Positions 1-9,510 of a stretch of DNA of 64,000 bases are shown piece by piece (position 1 is the first letter of the stretch; each line of letters starts with the position of its first letter). Under the pieces are notes generated by a model that saw nothing but the letters and a program-made list of their open reading frames with translations, was not told the origin of the DNA and ran no database searches. The position numbers and the translations under genes were made by a program. Source of the DNA: Mycobacterium rhizamassiliense (GTDB lineage: Bacteria > Actinomycetota > Actinomycetes > Mycobacteriales > Mycobacteriaceae); contig NZ_LT721901.1 in assembly GCF_900157375.1 (NCBI RefSeq), positions 490,365 through 554,364 of the forward strand. The letters are read 5' to 3'.

Positions 1-2232
1 CCCGTGCGCGGCGGAACCCGGGCGGCGCCGCTGCAGCGGCCCCCCGGCGGACCAGGCCAACCGCCGCGGCCACCCGGGCAGCCCATGTATCCGACCAGCA
101 GCGGCGGCGGTGGCCGCCCGCCCGCCTATCCGCCCAGCGCGCCGCCGAACTTCCAGCCGTCCCCGCCCAAGCCCGGTATCGGGGCCACCCAGCAGGGGTC
201 GCCGCGCACCCAGATGTCGCCGGTCGAGGCCAAGCCGCCGGAGGTGTCGAACCTCGCGACCAAGATGTTCCAGGCCCTGCTGCCGTCGCGGTCCGGGGCG
301 ATCCAGAAGCCGTCGGGCTCGCTGACGATCGGCCGCTCCACCGACAACGACCTGGTGATCCAGGACGTCCTGGCGTCGCGGCATCACGCGTTCTTGACCC
401 AGACTCCGCTGGGCACCGAGATCCGCGACGCGCACAGCGTCAACGGAACGTTCGTCAACGGCGTGCGGGTCGGCTCGGCGGTGCTGACCGACGGCGACGT
501 GGTCACGATCGGAAACGTCGACCTGGTGTTCACCCACGGCACCCTGGTGCGGCGCACCGAGGCCGCGACGCGCACCGGCGGCCTCGAGGTGAACTCGGTC
601 TGCTACACCGTCGACCAGGGTAAAAAGCAACTGCTCGACCACATTTCGCTGACCGCCCGCCCCGGCACGCTGACCGCGATCATCGGTGGGTCGGGCGCCG
701 GCAAGACCACGCTGTCGCGGCTGATCGCCGGGTACACCAGCCCCACGTCCGGCTCGGTGACCTTCGAGGGCCACAACATCCACACCGAGTACGCGTCGCT
801 GCGCAGCAGGATCGGGATGGTCCCCCAGGACGACGTCGTGCACCGCCAGCTGACCGTCAACCAGGCGCTCGGCTACGCGGCCGAACTGCGGCTCCCCCCG
901 GACACCAGCCAGGCCGACCGCGAACAGGTCGTCGCCCAGGTGCTCGAGGAGCTCGAGCTGACCAAGCACGCCGACACCCGCGTCGACAAGCTCTCCGGCG
1001 GTCAGCGCAAGCGCGCCTCGGTAGCCCTCGAGCTGCTCACCGGGCCGTCGCTGCTGATCCTCGACGAGCCCACCACCGGCCTGGACCCGGCGCTGGATCG
1101 CCAGGTGATGATGATGCTGCGCCAGCTGGCCGACGCCGGCCGCGTCGTGCTCATCGTCACCCACTCGGTGTCCTACCTCGACGTCTGCGATCAGCTGCTG
1201 CTCGTCGCGCCCGGCGGCAAGACGGCGTTCCTCGGCCCGCCCGACCAGATCGGTCCGGCAATGGGCACCACCAACTGGGCCGACATCTTCGCCAAGGTCG
1301 GCGCCGACCCCGACGAGGCCAACCGCCGGTTCCTCGCCGAGAACAAGCCGCCGCCGCCCCCGCGGTCCGAGGACAGCCAGGCCGGCGATCTGGGCGAGCC
1401 GGTGCACACCGACGTGTTCCGCCAGTTCTCCACGATCGCGCGAAGACAGATCCGGTTGGTGATCTCCGACCGCGGCTACACGGTGTTCCTCGCGTTGTTG
1501 CCCTTCCTCATCGGTGTGCTGACGCTGACCGTGCGCGGCAAGAGCGGGTACGGCATGTCGGACCCGTTGGGCAACAATCCCGCCCAGCCGGACCAGATCC
1601 TGGTCATGCTCAACGTCGGCGCGGTGTTCATGGGCACCGCGCTGACCATCCGCGACCTCATCGGCGAGCGCCCGATCTTCCGCCGCGAACAGGCGGTCGG
1701 GTTGTCGACCGCGGCGTATATGGGCGCAAAGATCGTGGTGTTCTCCGCATTCGCGATCGTCCAGGCGGCGATCGCCACGGCCATCTCCGTAATCGGCTGG
1801 GGCACACCGATCTCGAACGCCGTGCTGCTGGGCAACGTCAACTTCGAGCTGTTCGTCACGGTGGCCGCGACCTGCGTGGGCGCGGCGCTGCTCGGCATGG
1901 CGCTGTCGTCGCTGGCGCAGTCGCAGGACCAGATCATGCCGATGCTGGTGGTGTCGATCATGAGCCAGCTGGTGTTCTCCGGCGGCATGATCTGGGTGAC
2001 CGACCGCCTCGTGCTCGACCAGTTGTCGTGGGCGACGCCGGCGCGGTGGGGCTTCGCGGCGTCGGCGTCGACGATCGACGCGCACCGGTTGATCCCGGGT
2101 CCGACCGACCCGAAAGACCAGCACTGGAATCACACCAAGAGCGCATGGCTGTTCGACATGGCGATGCTCGCAGTGTTGTACGTGGCCTATAGCGCGATCG
2201 TGTGGTGGAAGATTCGACTCAGGCGCCGATGA
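1..2232 (+). CDS. FHA domain-containing ABC transporter (ATPase-permease fusion), Rv1747-like; 5' end outside window
   Basis: This is an ABC exporter half with the nucleotide-binding domain fused ahead of the permease, as in M. tuberculosis Rv1747. Numbering from the GTG at base 4, a proline-rich stretch (1-85) leads into an FHA phosphothreonine-binding domain (about 100-175, with GRS and SRHH motifs). The ATPase follows, with Walker A GGSGAGKTT near 228, signature LSGGQRKR near 330 and Walker B LLILDEP near 350. A six-helix ABC2-type membrane domain (about 490-740) ends the protein. Rv1747 has a second, N-terminal FHA domain. None is seen here and the frame is open to base 1, so the gene very probably begins upstream. 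Its stop overlaps the ATG of the next paralogue (ATGA). FHA domains of this family are read by Ser/Thr kinases such as PknF; that link is family knowledge, not seen here. Confidence 0.85.
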   Translation, partial: PVRGGTRAAPLQRPPGGPGQPPRPPGQPMYPTSSGGGGRPPAYPPSAPPNFQPSPPKPGIGATQQGSPRTQMSPVEAKPPEVSNLATKMFQALLPSRSGAIQKPSGSLTIGRSTDNDLVIQDVLASRHHAFLTQTPLGTEIRDAHSVNGTFVNGVRVGSAVLTDGDVVTIGNVDLVFTHGTLVRRTEAATRTGGLEVNSVCYTVDQGKKQLLDHISLTARPGTLTAIIGGSGAGKTTLSRLIAGYTSPTSGSVTFEGHNIHTEYASLRSRIGMVPQDDVVHRQLTVNQALGYAAELRLPPDTSQADREQVVAQVLEELELTKHADTRVDKLSGGQRKRASVALELLTGPSLLILDEPTTGLDPALDRQVMMMLRQLADAGRVVLIVTHSVSYLDVCDQLLLVAPGGKTAFLGPPDQIGPAMGTTNWADIFAKVGADPDEANRRFLAENKPPPPPRSEDSQAGDLGEPVHTDVFRQFSTIARRQIRLVISDRGYTVFLALLPFLIGVLTLTVRGKSGYGMSDPLGNNPAQPDQILVMLNVGAVFMGTALTIRDLIGERPIFRREQAVGLSTAAYMGAKIVVFSAFAIVQAAIATAISVIGWGTPISNAVLLGNVNFELFVTVAATCVGAALLGMALSSLAQSQDQIMPMLVVSIMSQLVFSGGMIWVTDRLVLDQLSWATPARWGFAASASTIDAHRLIPGPTDPKDQHWNHTKSAWLFDMAMLAVLYVAYSAIVWWKIRLRRR

Positions 2233-2667
2233 GCAGTCCCGCGCAACCGGTTCTCACGGTTCGGTCCAATCGGTCGGCCGCCAGCTTTGCCCCCGGCCGC
2301 GACGTGGTGGTCGGCAGCGACCTGCACGCCGACGTGCGCGTCGCACACCCGGTGGTCGCCCGCGCGCACCTGCTGCTGCGCTTCGACCGCGGCCGCTGGA
2401 TCGCGATCGACAACAACACCCAGAACGGGCTGTTCGCCAACGGCCAGCGGGTGTCGACGATGGACATCCGCGACGGCCAGAGACTGTCGCTCGGCTTGCC
2501 CGACGGTCCGACGCTGAGCTTCGACGTCGGGCGCCACCAGGGTCCGGTGGGGCTGCGGCCGCTGACGACGGTGTCGATCCCGACGATCGCGCCGCCCCAG
2601 TCCCGTCCAGGGCGCGCCACCGCCGGCGCAGCCGCCGCAGGGCGCCGACGCGCTGCGCACCACCGCG
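2229..2667 (+). pseudogene. First FHA domain and linker of a second Rv1747-like ABC transporter, cut off by a frameshift
   Basis: The ATG at 2229 overlaps the stop of the upstream paralogue and opens a good FHA domain (residues about 1-100, with GSDLHADVRV, HPVVARAHL and NNTQNGLF). After the residues TVSIPTIAPPQ (about 2568-2600) the proline-rich linker continues sensibly only in the next frame, as PVQGAPPPAQPPQGADALRT from base 2602. One extra base near 2601 would explain this. The original frame runs on as arginine-rich nonsense. The shift is either a real mutation that separates FHA-1 from the transporter or a base-calling error in a GC-rich tract. Confidence 0.7.
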
Positions 2668-4671
2668 GTGCCGATCATCCGGCCCGGCGCCGAGACGCAG
2701 GCCGTGCCGCAGCTGGGCGGCCGGCCCGGCCCGCCCGACCTCAGCGCCACCCAGATGCAGGTTCAGCCCCCGACCGGCCGGGCCCGCATCGGGCGCGAGC
2801 TCGACAACGACATCGTCATCCACGACGTGCTGGCCTCCCGCCACCACGCCGTCCTGCTGCCGACACCCAAGGGCACCGAGATCCGCGACGCGGGCAGCAT
2901 CAACGGCACGTTCGTCAACGGGAAAAGGGTTGGGACCGCGCTGCTTTCCGAGGGCGACGTGGTCACGATCGGCAACGTCGACCTGGTGTTCGCCGGCGGC
3001 ACCCTGGTGCGCCGCCAGGAGGTCGCCTCGCACAGCGGCGGCCTGGAGGTGCGCGACGTCGACTTCGACATCAACGGCAAGAGGCTGCTCGAGAAGGTCG
3101 CCCTGCGCGCCCGTCCCGGCACGCTGACGGCCATCATCGGCGGCTCCGGCGCCGGCAAGTCCACGCTGTCGCGGCTGATCGCCGGGTACACCACCCCGAC
3201 CGGCGGCTCGGTCACGTTCGAGGGCCACAACATCCACACCGAGTACGCCACGATGCGGACCCGGATCGGGATGGTTCCCCAGGACGACGTCGTGCACCGC
3301 CAGCTGACCGTCAACCAGGCGCTCGGCTACGCGGCCGAACTGCGGCTGCCGCCCGACACCGGCAAGGCCGACCGCGAGCAGGTCGTCGCCGAGGTGCTCG
3401 AGGAACTGGGCCTGACCCAGCACGCGGACACCCGGGTGGACAAGCTCTCCGGCGGTCAGCGCAAGCGCGCCTCGGTCGCGCTCGAGCTGCTCACCGGGCC
3501 GTCGCTGCTGATCCTCGACGAGCCGACGTCGGGCCTGGACCCGGCGCTGGATCTGCAGGTGATGACGATGCTGCGGCAGCTGGCCGACGCCGGCCGCGTG
3601 GTCCTGGTCGTCACCCACTCGCTGACCCACCTCGAGGTCTGCGACCAGGTGCTGCTCATGGCGCCCGGCGGCAAGACGGCCTTCCTGGGCGCGCCCGATC
3701 AGATCGGCGACGCGATGGGCACCACCAACTGGGCCCAGGTCTTCGCCAAGGTCGGCGCCGACCCCGACGAGGCGAACCGACGCTTCCTGGCGCGCAAGCA
3801 GGAGCCGCCGCCGGCGCAGGCGGAGGTGCCCGGCGACCTGGGCGCGCCCGCGCACACCCATTTCTGGCGCCAGTTCTCCACGATCGCGCGCCGGCAGATG
3901 CGGCTGGTCGTCGCCGACCGCGGCTACTTCGCGTTCCTGGCGCTGCTGCCGTTCATCATGGGTGTGCTGTCGCTGACGGTGCCGGGCAACTCCGGATTCC
4001 GCGTGCCCGAGGCGACCAGCGACACCCCGGACGAGGCCGCCCAGATCCTGACGCTGCTGTCCATCGCCGCAGTGTTCATGGGCACCGCCCTGACCATCCG
4101 GGACCTGATCGGGGAACGCCCGATCTTCCGCAGGGAACAGGCGGTCGGGCTGTCGACCTGGGCCTACCTAGGCTCCAAGACCGCCGTGTTCTGTGCGTTC
4201 GCGATCGTCCAGTCGGCGATCACCACCGGCATCGTGCTGATCGGCAAGGGCGCGCCGAGCCAACCGCCGGTGCTGCTCGGCAATTCCAGCCTCGAGCTGT
4301 TCGTCACCGTGGCCGCGACGTGTGTGGCCTCGGCGATTCTCGGGCTGGTGCTGTCGGCGCTGGCCCGTTCCAACGAGCAGATCATGCCGCTGCTGGTGGT
4401 GTCGCTGATGCTGCAGCTGGTGCTGGCCGGCGGCCTGATCCCGGTCACCGGCCGCATGTTCCTCGACCAGCTGTCCTGGGTGATGCCGTCGCGCTGGGGC
4501 TACGCGGCGTCGGCGTCGACGATCAACCTGCGCGGCCTGGTCCCGATCGGCCCCAAGGACAGCCACTGGGCGCACACCAGCAACGCCTGGCTGCTCGACA
4601 TGGGCATGCTCGCGGTGCTGTCAGTCGTCTACTCCGCCATCGTGTGGTGGCGCATCCGGCTCAAGCGCTAG
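2668..4671 (+). CDS. FHA-ABC transporter, second tandem copy (portion downstream of the frameshift)
   Basis: From a possible GTG at 2668 the reading frame is intact for 667 residues and parallels the upstream copy almost domain for domain. It has an FHA domain (about 30-110, GRELDNDIVIHDVLASRHH), Walker A GGSGAGKST, LSGGQRKRAS, LLILDEPTSGLDP and a C-terminal ABC2 permease with about six membrane helices. The in-frame continuation reaches back to about base 2602, and the natural protein would include the FHA-1 module that starts at 2229. Conservation with the neighbour is highest in the ATPase and lowest in the external loop after the first helix. The stop codon overlaps the stop of mfpA on the other strand. 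Confidence 0.8.
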   Translation: MPIIRPGAETQAVPQLGGRPGPPDLSATQMQVQPPTGRARIGRELDNDIVIHDVLASRHHAVLLPTPKGTEIRDAGSINGTFVNGKRVGTALLSEGDVVTIGNVDLVFAGGTLVRRQEVASHSGGLEVRDVDFDINGKRLLEKVALRARPGTLTAIIGGSGAGKSTLSRLIAGYTTPTGGSVTFEGHNIHTEYATMRTRIGMVPQDDVVHRQLTVNQALGYAAELRLPPDTGKADREQVVAEVLEELGLTQHADTRVDKLSGGQRKRASVALELLTGPSLLILDEPTSGLDPALDLQVMTMLRQLADAGRVVLVVTHSLTHLEVCDQVLLMAPGGKTAFLGAPDQIGDAMGTTNWAQVFAKVGADPDEANRRFLARKQEPPPAQAEVPGDLGAPAHTHFWRQFSTIARRQMRLVVADRGYFAFLALLPFIMGVLSLTVPGNSGFRVPEATSDTPDEAAQILTLLSIAAVFMGTALTIRDLIGERPIFRREQAVGLSTWAYLGSKTAVFCAFAIVQSAITTGIVLIGKGAPSQPPVLLGNSSLELFVTVAATCVASAILGLVLSALARSNEQIMPLLVVSLMLQLVLAGGLIPVTGRMFLDQLSWVMPSRWGYAASASTINLRGLVPIGPKDSHWAHTSNAWLLDMGMLAVLSVVYSAIVWWRIRLKR

Positions 4672-5237
4672 TCCGCCTTGGCGTCCAGGCTCCCTTCAAG
4701 TCGAAGCCCGTGCGCCGCCGCGAACGCCACCGACTGACCGACGTCGACGCGGGCCCCGGCCAGCGTCGCGGTACGCCACAGCGACGGGTCCACGGTCGCG
4801 CCGCGCAGGTCCGCGTCGTCCAGCCGGGTCCCGGTAGTCCGCGCGCCGGACAGGTCGGCGCCGCGTAGCACGGCCTTGCGCAGGTCGGTCTCCACCAGGC
4901 TGGTCTCGCGCAGCCGGCAGCCGGTCAGGTCCAGGCCCCGCATGTCGTTGCCGCCGAGCACCGCGAGCGTGAAGTCCACCTCGTCGAACGTTATCGGCCG
5001 CAGCCGGCACTGCACGAAGGTCGAACCCAGCAGGCTGCACTGCGCAAAGGTGCTGTGCCACAACAGCGTTCGTTCGAAGGTGCAGTTGCGGAACGCCGAC
5101 CCGCGGTGCTGGGACTCGGACAGGTTGGCGCCGCGGAAATCGCACTCGCTGAACATCGCCCGCTCGGTGACCAACCGGCTGAGGTCTTCGTCGCGGAAAT
5201 CCCGGCCGGAAAACTCGCAGTCGACCCAGTGCTGCAA
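4668..5237 (-). CDS. mfpA: Pentapeptide repeat protein MfpA (gyrase-interacting DNA mimic)
   Basis: The 189-residue product is made of five-residue repeats (A/C-D/N-L/F-X-X), for example CDFRGANLSESQHRGSAF, and matches M. tuberculosis MfpA (Rv3361c, 183 aa) nearly end to end. The family forms a dimeric right-handed beta-helix that resembles B-form DNA, binds DNA gyrase and modulates fluoroquinolone susceptibility. I place the start at a TTG (5237), giving MQHWVDCEF, which aligns with the M. tuberculosis start MQQWVDCEF; no ATG or GTG lies at that point. It begins 5 bases after the GTPase stop, so it is the last gene of the conservon operon. Confidence 0.85.
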   Translation of the reverse strand: MQHWVDCEFSGRDFRDEDLSRLVTERAMFSECDFRGANLSESQHRGSAFRNCTFERTLLWHSTFAQCSLLGSTFVQCRLRPITFDEVDFTLAVLGGNDMRGLDLTGCRLRETSLVETDLRKAVLRGADLSGARTTGTRLDDADLRGATVDPSLWRTATLAGARVDVGQSVAFAAAHGLRLEGSLDAKAD

Positions 5238-5242
5238 CGCGG

Positions 5243-5815
5243 TCAGGCCGTCAGGCTCTGCAGCGCGTATTCGCTGACCGCGATCAACGCGTCGGTGGCC
5301 GACCGGCGGTCCCTGGCGTCGATCTTCATCACCGGGATATGCGGCGGCAGCGTCAGCGCCTCGCGCACCGCGCCGACGGGATAGGTTGGCGCGCCGTCGA
5401 ATTCGTTGACGGCGACCAGGAACGGCAGGTTGCGGTGCTCGAAGAAGTCGACGGCGGCAAAGCTGTCCTCCAGCCGGCGGCAGTCGACCAGGACGATCGC
5501 GCCGATGGCACCGCGCACCAGGTCGTCCCACATGAACCAGAACCGGCGCTGCCCCGGCGTGCCGAACAGGTAGAGCACCAGGTCCTCGTCGAGGGTGATG
5601 CGGCCGAAGTCCATTGCGACCGTGGTGGTCCGCTTGTCCGGCGTGGCCTCGAGCATGTCGACGCCGGCGGAGGCGTCGGTGACCATTTCCTCGGTGCGCA
5701 GGGGCATGATCTCCGAAACCGACCCGACGAACGTCGTCTTGCCGGTGCCGAAGCCCCCGGCGATGACGATCTTTGTCGAGGCCGTGGCGCCGGGGTCAGA
5801 GTGCCTTGAGGCCAC
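5243..5815 (-). CDS. mfpB: MglA/Ras-like small GTPase, conservon ATP/GTP-binding protein (MfpB)
   Basis: Small GTPase of 190 residues. The P-loop is GGFGTGKT (20-27), the switch II region is GTPGQ (85-89) and the base-recognition motif is NEFD (137-140, in place of NKxD). It matches M. tuberculosis Rv3362c (MfpB), which works with MfpA. It overlaps the upstream DUF742 gene by 20 bases and sits next to a roadblock protein, the usual GAP-like partner of MglA-type GTPases. Together with the sensor kinase these form an actinobacterial conservon, thought to act as a membrane-associated G-protein-like signalling complex. Confidence 0.85.
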   Translation of the reverse strand: MASRHSDPGATASTKIVIAGGFGTGKTTFVGSVSEIMPLRTEEMVTDASAGVDMLEATPDKRTTTVAMDFGRITLDEDLVLYLFGTPGQRRFWFMWDDLVRGAIGAIVLVDCRRLEDSFAAVDFFEHRNLPFLVAVNEFDGAPTYPVGAVREALTLPPHIPVMKIDARDRRSATDALIAVSEYALQSLTA

Positions 5816-6170
5816 GCAGCGTCCTTCCTATGAGTTCGAGGCGCTCGTCGCGCGTCGACTGCTCGGTCAGGGTTCGATGCACCCGAAGAAAGCCGGACAG
5901 CACCAGATCACCGACCAAGACCCGCGCGACGCCGACGGGCATGTCCAGCCTCGCCGAGATCTCGGCGACGGACGGACTTTTCACGCACAGCTCGATGATC
6001 CTGCCTCTGGCGTCGCTGGCCGGCCACCGACGCGCGAGCCCGGGCTGCAGCGTCTGAACCGGGGCCTCCAGCGGTAGATCGATCTTGGCGTCGGTCCGCC
6101 CCGCCGTGAGGGTGTACGGACGCACCAGGCTCGCCTCACGTGTGGGCGGCCAGGTCCGGCGTTCGTCCAT
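5796..6170 (-). CDS. DUF742 conservon protein (winged-helix-like)
   Basis: A 124-residue cytoplasmic protein matching Rv3363c. After a short basic N-terminus (SLVRPYTLTAGRT, typical of DUF742) comes a helix-turn-helix-like stretch, SVAEISARLDMPVGVARVLVGDLVLSG, around residues 66-93. DUF742 proteins are the third component of conservons, and their biochemical role is not settled. The 3' end overlaps mfpB and the 5' end lies 6 bases from the roadblock gene, so co-translation is likely. Confidence 0.8.
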   Translation of the reverse strand: MDERRTWPPTREASLVRPYTLTAGRTDAKIDLPLEAPVQTLQPGLARRWPASDARGRIIELCVKSPSVAEISARLDMPVGVARVLVGDLVLSGFLRVHRTLTEQSTRDERLELIGRTLRGLKAL

Positions 6171-6176
6171 CGCGGC

Positions 6177-6581
6177 TCACGAATTGGCGGACGCGGAGCG
6201 ACGGGCGGACTGCACCACACCGCCCACCCGTTCGACGAGGATGGCCATCTCGTAGCCGATCTGGCCGATGTCGCAGGACGGCACCGCCAGCGTGGCCAGG
6301 TGCGACCCGTCGCCGACGCGCATCAACAGCAGGTAGCCGTTCTGCATCTCGACCACCGACTGCAGCACGTGCCCGCCCTCGAACAGCTGCGCGGCGCCGC
6401 TCGCCAGGCTGGCCAGCCCGGACGCCACCGCGGCCAGCTGATCGGCACGCTCGCGCGGCAGCTGCTCGCTGGCCGCAATCGCCAGACCGTCGACCGACAC
6501 CAGCAACGCGTGGGCGACGCCGGGGACTTCGCGGGCGAACTTCGTCACCAGCCAGTCCAGAGCGCTGCCGGGTGACGTCAT
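6177..6581 (-). CDS. Roadblock/LC7 domain protein of the conservon
   Basis: A 134-residue protein covered by one roadblock/LC7 domain, with the typical run [29 protein letters not shown] at the start and a [22 protein letters not shown] strand-helix near the end. It matches Rv3364c. Such proteins bind MglA-like GTPases and control nucleotide turnover. The ATG overlaps the stop of the sensor kinase by 4 bases (6578-6581). Confidence 0.82.
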   Translation of the reverse strand: MTSPGSALDWLVTKFAREVPGVAHALLVSVDGLAIAASEQLPRERADQLAAVASGLASLASGAAQLFEGGHVLQSVVEMQNGYLLLMRVGDGSHLATLAVPSCDIGQIGYEMAILVERVGGVVQSARRSASANS

Positions 6582-9325
6582 TCCTGATCGGGTCCTTGCC
6601 TGGTGTGGCGGGCCTGCGAGCGTCCGCTGCGCACGCCGCCGAAATGGTTACTGAAGGAGGCGCGAACCGCTTCCGGGTCGCGCACCGAGGCCGCATGCTG
6701 CGGCCGCCGGCCATTCGATGCTACGAGGGGCCGCTCGTCGTCCTCATCAGGGTGGTCCCGCTCGGGCGAATCGCCGCCGTTCGCCGCCCCGGGCACCAGC
6801 CGGGCCCCGGGGTTGCGCACCGGCAAACCGTAGTCGGCGGTGTGCGCGTCGACGGGCTTGTCCTCGGCCTCGGCCGCCAGCGACCAGCCGCGGTCCCACA
6901 CCGACTGCCAATCCAGGTCGGGGCTGTTCACCAGGTCGTGCGGATCGCCCAGCATCTCCGACAGCATCCGCCGGTAGATGACGTCGTCGTCGGCCGGGTT
7001 TTTGCCGGACGCGCCGGGCTTGATGGGGTTGGCGGGCTTGGCGGCAAAGAAGGCCGAGGTGTCCGACACCGCGGGAGCCGGCGATTGTGGTTGTTGCGCA
7101 GCCGGTTTCGGGGCGGGCTTGTTCTGGCTCTCCCACCACGGGGTGGCCAGCTCGCGCCGGTGCCGGTGCGGCTGCGGCGCCGGCGGCGGTGCCGGCGACT
7201 CCGGGACGCCGGTGATCCCGCTGGAGCCGGGGTTGCGGCGCGGCAGCAGGGTGATCGGTGGCGGCGGCTCCGAGGACCCGTTGCGGTTCGCCGGCTGCGG
7301 CACCGCCGGGCGCCGTTCGACGGGCGGCGCGGCGGCCGCGCGCGCCGGGATCGTGCTGGCCAGTTTCGCGCTCGGCGACGACACCGCCCCGATCCGCCGC
7401 GGTGGCCGCGCGGTCAGCGCCTCGTGCGCGGCGTCGAGCACGGCGGTCGGCAGGTAGATCTCGGCGGTCGTCCCGGTGCTCGCCTCGTCGGGCGCGGGAC
7501 CGCGCAGCCCCACCCGGACGCCGTGCCGGGCGGCGATCCGGCCGACCACGAAAAGACCCATGTGCCGGGCGTTGTCGGGGTTGACGTCGCCGCCGTCCTG
7601 CAGCCGCTTGTTGGCGATGCGCCGATCGGCGTCGTTCATGCCCAGCCCGGAGTCGGCGATCCGCAGCAACACGCCGCCTTGGGGATCCCGGCCGCCGCGC
7701 CGTCCCGAGATCCGGACCGGGGTGGTCGGCGGCGAGTAGCGCAGGGCGTTGTCGATCAGCTCGGCGAACAGGTGGATGGCGCCGCCGGCCGCCGCGCCGA
7801 CCAGCATGCAGTCGGGTAGGTCGCCGATCACGACGCGGCGGTAATCCTCGACCTCGGAGACCGCGGCGTTGATCACCGTGGACAGGCCCACCGGCTCGCG
7901 CTGGTCGCGGGCGAGCTGCGCGCCGGCCAGGACCAGCAGGTTGGCGCTGTTGCGGCGCAGCCGCGCGGCCAGGTGATCCAGCCGGAAGAGGCTGTCGAGC
8001 CGCTCGGGGTCCTCCTCGTTGCGCTCCAGCCCGTCGATGAGCTGCAGCTGTTGATCGACCAGCGAACGGCTGCGGCGCGACATGGTCTCGAACATGTCGT
8101 TGACCAGCAGGCGCAGCCGGGCCTCGTCGCCGGCCAGCAGCAGCGCCTGGCTGTGCAGCTCGTCGACCGCGTGGGCGACCTGACCGATCTCCTCGGTCGT
8201 GTACACCGGCAGCGGCACCGGAATCGGTTCGGCCTCACCGGCTTTCACCCGGGCGACTTCCTCCTCGAGGTCGGTGTGGGCGACCCTGAGCGCGCCGTCG
8301 CGCAACACCCGCAGCGGCACCACCAGCGCGCGCGCCACCAGCAGGACGACGAACAACGCGATCACGATGACGGCCAGCACCACGACGGCGTCCATGATCG
8401 CGGCGTCGCGTCGCTCGGAGGCCTGGGCATGCACGGCCTTCGTCACCGACGCGGTGGCGCCGTTGATGACCTGTTCGGCGATCCCATCGGTGGTCCGTAT
8501 CGAGCGCAGCAGGTCGGGGTTGTCGACGAGCAAGCTGGCCGGATCCGACATGATCGCCATCCGGGTCACCATCTGCTGCTGCAGCGTCTTGGCGTCGGGC
8601 GAGCCGACACCCAGGACTTCGCTCATCCCGAACAGCGTCGAGGGTTCGGTGCCGGCCAGGGTGATCATCGAGGTGCGCAGCTGCGGCTCGGGCAGCTCGG
8701 CGCCGCGGGTGATCAGGATTTCCTGCATCGTCATCTGACCGCGCGCCCCGACCGCTCGGCTCAGCCCCTGCGCCTGCGCGCGGATCTTCTCGTCGTCGAC
8801 GCGCACCGACGCGTTGATGACGTCCTCGGCGGTCAACAGCAGCGGCGCGTACGTCGTCACCCGTTCCCGCAGCCCCATGCTGTTGTCGGACGCCTTGGCC
8901 ACCACGAATTGGCCGCCGCTGAGCAGCGTTTCGACGCCGGACCGAACGTCGGGGATCACGTCGGTGTCGGCCAGCCGCGTCTGCAGCTCACCCTTGCGGG
9001 CCTCGTAGTTCTGCTTCGCCCCCTGGACGTCGCGGCCGGTGGAGTTCGCCAGCAGCGCGACGTCCAGTGCCGACATGTATTTGGTGAGGGCCGGCAACAG
9101 GTCGGCCCGGGCGGCGGCCAGGCGCAGGCCGCTGGAGTTGGCCATCGCGGCGTTGACGCGCAGCCCGCCGAAGATCGTCGCCAGGATCAGCGGAACCAGG
9201 ACGATCGCCAGGACCTTCCACCGCACCGGCCAGTTGCCCAGCGACCACGCCCGCGGGCGCTGCGGGGAGGATTCGGGAGCGGCAGCCGCCTCGTCCGGCT
9301 CGGTCGGGCGGGTGAACATGGTCAT
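6578..9325 (-). CDS. Conservon sensor histidine kinase-like protein (nitrate/nitrite-sensing type)
   Basis: A 915-residue membrane protein matching Rv3365c, first gene of the conservon. Visible in order: a membrane helix at about 36-58, an extracellular helical NIT-type sensor region (60-300), a second helix at about 308-332, a HAMP linker, a short dimerisation region without an obvious conserved phospho-acceptor His, and a GHKL ATPase with N-box [12 protein letters not shown] (about 520) and G1 box DSGLGMND (about 557). A long proline-rich tail (about 650-830) follows. Conservon kinases are thought to act through the roadblock/GTPase partners rather than a classic response regulator, and none is encoded nearby. 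Confidence 0.82.
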   Translation of the reverse strand: MTMFTRPTEPDEAAAAPESSPQRPRAWSLGNWPVRWKVLAIVLVPLILATIFGGLRVNAAMANSSGLRLAAARADLLPALTKYMSALDVALLANSTGRDVQGAKQNYEARKGELQTRLADTDVIPDVRSGVETLLSGGQFVVAKASDNSMGLRERVTTYAPLLLTAEDVINASVRVDDEKIRAQAQGLSRAVGARGQMTMQEILITRGAELPEPQLRTSMITLAGTEPSTLFGMSEVLGVGSPDAKTLQQQMVTRMAIMSDPASLLVDNPDLLRSIRTTDGIAEQVINGATASVTKAVHAQASERRDAAIMDAVVVLAVIVIALFVVLLVARALVVPLRVLRDGALRVAHTDLEEEVARVKAGEAEPIPVPLPVYTTEEIGQVAHAVDELHSQALLLAGDEARLRLLVNDMFETMSRRSRSLVDQQLQLIDGLERNEEDPERLDSLFRLDHLAARLRRNSANLLVLAGAQLARDQREPVGLSTVINAAVSEVEDYRRVVIGDLPDCMLVGAAAGGAIHLFAELIDNALRYSPPTTPVRISGRRGGRDPQGGVLLRIADSGLGMNDADRRIANKRLQDGGDVNPDNARHMGLFVVGRIAARHGVRVGLRGPAPDEASTGTTAEIYLPTAVLDAAHEALTARPPRRIGAVSSPSAKLASTIPARAAAAPPVERRPAVPQPANRNGSSEPPPPITLLPRRNPGSSGITGVPESPAPPPAPQPHRHRRELATPWWESQNKPAPKPAAQQPQSPAPAVSDTSAFFAAKPANPIKPGASGKNPADDDVIYRRMLSEMLGDPHDLVNSPDLDWQSVWDRGWSLAAEAEDKPVDAHTADYGLPVRNPGARLVPGAANGGDSPERDHPDEDDERPLVASNGRRPQHAASVRDPEAVRASFSNHFGGVRSGRSQARHTRQGPDQE

Positions 9326-9510
9326 CTGATCGCGCCCGAAATCGACACCGAAGAAAACAAGACGCTCATGAGACTTCCTGCACTATTCCCCCCGCGACGC
9401 GCAAAGGGGCGCGAGCGGTAATCGCCTGGCAATTCGACGAGTATGACAGCCCACGGCCCAGGTCACCAGAAGCGTTCCCTGAGCGCGCAGCGCTGACGGA
9501 CGCGAAAGTT

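Noticed and set aside
2202-4868. A single 888-codon open frame across the second transporter region
   Set aside because: Only its first 135 or so codons look like protein (an FHA domain); the rest is arginine-rich nonsense running beside the true ATPase frame.
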